DNA of 64,000 bases from assembly GCA_050258815.1 (NCBI GenBank), contig JBLMZM010000115.1, forward strand, positions 9,207 through 73,206, in the 5' to 3' direction. The notes beneath the pieces are model-generated. The model did not search any database, was not told the origin of the DNA, and saw nothing but the letters and a program-made list of their open reading frames with translations. The stretch comes from JAAXKN01 sp050258815 (GTDB taxonomy: Bacteria > Bacteroidota > Ignavibacteria > Ignavibacteriales > SURF-24). Position numbers and translations under genes: made by a program. The stretch's first letter is position 1. Every line of letters begins with the position of its first letter. This document shows, piece by piece, positions 62,477-64,000 of the stretch.

Positions 62477-63871
62477 TCATAAATTTTTATTGTACACTTT
62501 CTTTTCCACCTCGTTGGGTCCATAGTTCACAGGCTGTTCAAAGATTTCCACATATTCGATTTTTCCGGATTTATCCCTGTGAAATTCCATCACATAGTTG
62601 TAGCCGTCAAAAGCCAATTTGTCATTCCCGGCATAAGAAAGCCTAAGCTTCCCCTCTTCCTTGCTCTGTGAATAGAGCGTATCGTTTTCAAGCACGATTT
62701 GCCTGTATGACCTGCCCGTTGCAGACTGGCTTATTTCATACGTCCCCGTATATTCCTGCATCTTCTCCCTGCCAGGATTGCCGGAGACTTTTCTGCCGAG
62801 TGATTCCCCTGCCAGGCGGAGTGCAATTTCTGCACTAAGGTTATTTGGGTTTACTCCGTTATTGTTTGAGAGAATAGTAACAAATATGTGTTTTTCAGGA
62901 ATGCGTATGGCATCTGAAAGATATCCCAGAATGCCGTCATGTCTTATAACTTCCATTCCGTTATACGTTCCCATCTCCCAGCCGAAACCGTAATTTGTCT
63001 TCTGCCCGTTCTGAAGTACGCTTGAGGTCCATGCCTTTTTTCTCAATTCCTCTTTCAGTAATATATCAGAATAGAGTGCTTCATCCCACTTCAGCATGTC
63101 ATCTGCACATGAAAGCAGGTCGCCTGAGCCGTAAAGCCAGCTGAAGCTGAAAAATGAGCCGGGCTTAAAGCCGCCCTGTCCGTCGCGCGTATAATAAGGC
63201 ACAAATCCAGGTATCACCTTTTCGTTCGTACCTATATATGTATGGTCCATTTTAAGCGGCTTAAAAATATTCTTTTTATAGTAGTCGTGCAATGTAATGC
63301 CCGAAACCTTTTCTACCACGAGTCCCAGTAGTGAGTATCCCGAATTCGAATAGCTCCATCCCTGTCCCGGTTCAAAAAGCAGTGTATCCTCCTCGATCAG
63401 CTTTACCAGTTCATCTTTTGAAAAATTGTAGTGCCTCTGTTTTCTGAAGGAGGGTTTTCCCGAGAAGCTGTTCAGTCCTCCCGTGTGTGTTAGCAGCTGC
63501 TCGAGTGTGATCTTCCTGCCGTGAGTATTAAGATCAGGCAGGTATTTCCTGATGTCATCCTGCAGCGAAACCTGTCCTTTCTGAACCAGCTGAAGCAGTG
63601 AAACCGCGGTGAACTGTTTTGTTATTGATGCCACGGGAAAAATATATTCAGGTCTGACTGGAACACTTAACTCCATGTTTGCCAGTCCATAGCCTTTCAT
63701 GAACATCACCTTACCATCCCTTGCAGCCAGTATCACAGCCCCCGGAGCCTCAGGTTTATACTTTGAGCTCATCAGGCTGTCAATATATCGCTCATCACTT
63801 TTACTCAGCTGCTGAGAAGATATAACGGAAGTTGAAATAAATAAAAGAAATACCGCAGCAAAAATCTTCAT
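62477..63871 (-). CDS. Exported serine hydrolase (beta-lactamase class C/PBP-like)
   Basis: A 464-residue protein with signal peptide (ending VISSQQ, about residue 20). The catalytic SxxK motif is VASITKQFTAVSLLQL (serine near 82), YSNSGYSLLG supplies the YxN tyrosine (about 169), and HDGILGY takes the place of the KTG box (about 315). After about residue 360 a beta-rich C-terminal domain (EYTGTYEISQSATGRSY, KLAFDGYNYVMEFHRDKSGKIEYVEIF) resembles the lipocalin-like tail of such esterases. Members act as D-amino peptidases, esterases or peptidoglycan enzymes; no resistance role should be read from this. GGGGACG precedes the ATG. The 129 bases beyond it to the window edge hold nothing recognised. 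Confidence 0.92.
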   Translation of the reverse strand: MKIFAAVFLLFISTSVISSQQLSKSDERYIDSLMSSKYKPEAPGAVILAARDGKVMFMKGYGLANMELSVPVRPEYIFPVASITKQFTAVSLLQLVQKGQVSLQDDIRKYLPDLNTHGRKITLEQLLTHTGGLNSFSGKPSFRKQRHYNFSKDELVKLIEEDTLLFEPGQGWSYSNSGYSLLGLVVEKVSGITLHDYYKKNIFKPLKMDHTYIGTNEKVIPGFVPYYTRDGQGGFKPGSFFSFSWLYGSGDLLSCADDMLKWDEALYSDILLKEELRKKAWTSSVLQNGQKTNYGFGWEMGTYNGMEVIRHDGILGYLSDAIRIPEKHIFVTILSNNNGVNPNNLSAEIALRLAGESLGRKVSGNPGREKMQEYTGTYEISQSATGRSYRQIVLENDTLYSQSKEEGKLRLSYAGNDKLAFDGYNYVMEFHRDKSGKIEYVEIFEQPVNYGPNEVEKKVYNKNL

Positions 63872-64000
63872 GGAGCGTCCCCTTATTAAATATTAATTAT
63901 TGTAACACTTCGTCATCAGAGCAATAAATTAATAATAAATCCCCGATTCTCCATTAAATATTTTACTTACGGCATTATCCCGTGATGAACGGACAGGATG

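Noticed and set aside
1..64000. tRNA, rRNA, CRISPR arrays, insertion sequences or prophage
   Set aside because: No cloverleaf T-loop signatures, ribosomal RNA blocks, spaced repeats, transposase or phage genes were recognised on either strand.

Overview
The window looks like chromosome from a member of the Bacteroidota/Chlorobi group, most likely an Ignavibacteria-like lineage. The clues are a secreted protein with a type IX secretion sorting tail carrying the NYPNPFNPSTKI motif common in that group, two TonB-dependent receptors with N-terminal carboxypeptidase-regulatory-like domains, an S46 dipeptidyl-peptidase, a seven-bladed propeller of the two-component-regulator type, many short-signal-peptide proteins ending in AQ, and moderate AT-leaning base composition. 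This is inference from gene content; no rRNA or other marker was seen. Most genes have Shine-Dalgarno sequences, and a few intergenic regions carry recognisable TTGACA/TATAAT-like promoters.

Layout. 0-2.4 kb: the end of a hydrogenase-maturation cluster (hypB cut by the window edge, hypA, and a possible gene remnant upstream), a small RRM RNA-binding protein and an endonuclease III-like DNA glycosylase. 2.5-8.4 kb: a periplasmic trehalase divergent from a four-gene unit (membrane protein, winged-helix regulator, secreted TPR protein, TonB-dependent receptor). A 10-bp palindrome, AAAGTACTTT, lies upstream of gene 1 and again upstream of gene 3, probably the operator of the regulator. 8.4-17.2 kb: small c-type cytochrome, DUF1028 protein, a protein made of two glycoside-hydrolase-type sugar-binding domains, a flavin amine oxidase, a propeller-phosphoesterase lipoprotein, a haem-binding protein and a lipoprotein. 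17.5-25.5 kb: a second TonB-dependent receptor, a full-length RecQ and the T9SS-sorted propeller protein.

25.7-34.3 kb holds the most unusual locus. A membrane-anchored SPFH/band-7 protein is followed by a 1872-residue polypeptide. It joins a degenerate aminotransferase-like domain, a second aminotransferase domain with all its key residues, and a phosphoenolpyruvate-carboxylase-like domain that keeps some PEPC catalytic residues and has lost others. Its stop codon abuts that of a convergent Kup potassium transporter.

34.7-49 kb: a carnitine-acyltransferase-like protein that appears to lack the catalytic histidine, an S46 peptidase, a major-facilitator transporter, the glutamate synthase large subunit, a fusion of a DksA/TraR-type zinc finger to an RsbU-like phosphatase, a DinB-family protein, another transporter and a lone ABC ATPase. 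49-64 kb: phosphoketolase, a short RecQ, a DJ-1/PfpI protein, DAHP synthase, an ABC exporter, a third major-facilitator transporter, a coiled-coil protein, a GNAT acetyltransferase, an exported creatininase-family protein and a penicillin-binding-protein-like serine hydrolase.

Most genes are housekeeping or single-gene units. Convergent pairs are usually separated by strong stem-loops, several of which overlap stop codons. I saw no tRNA, rRNA, CRISPR array, insertion sequence or prophage. All family assignments are by reading motifs, without database searches.
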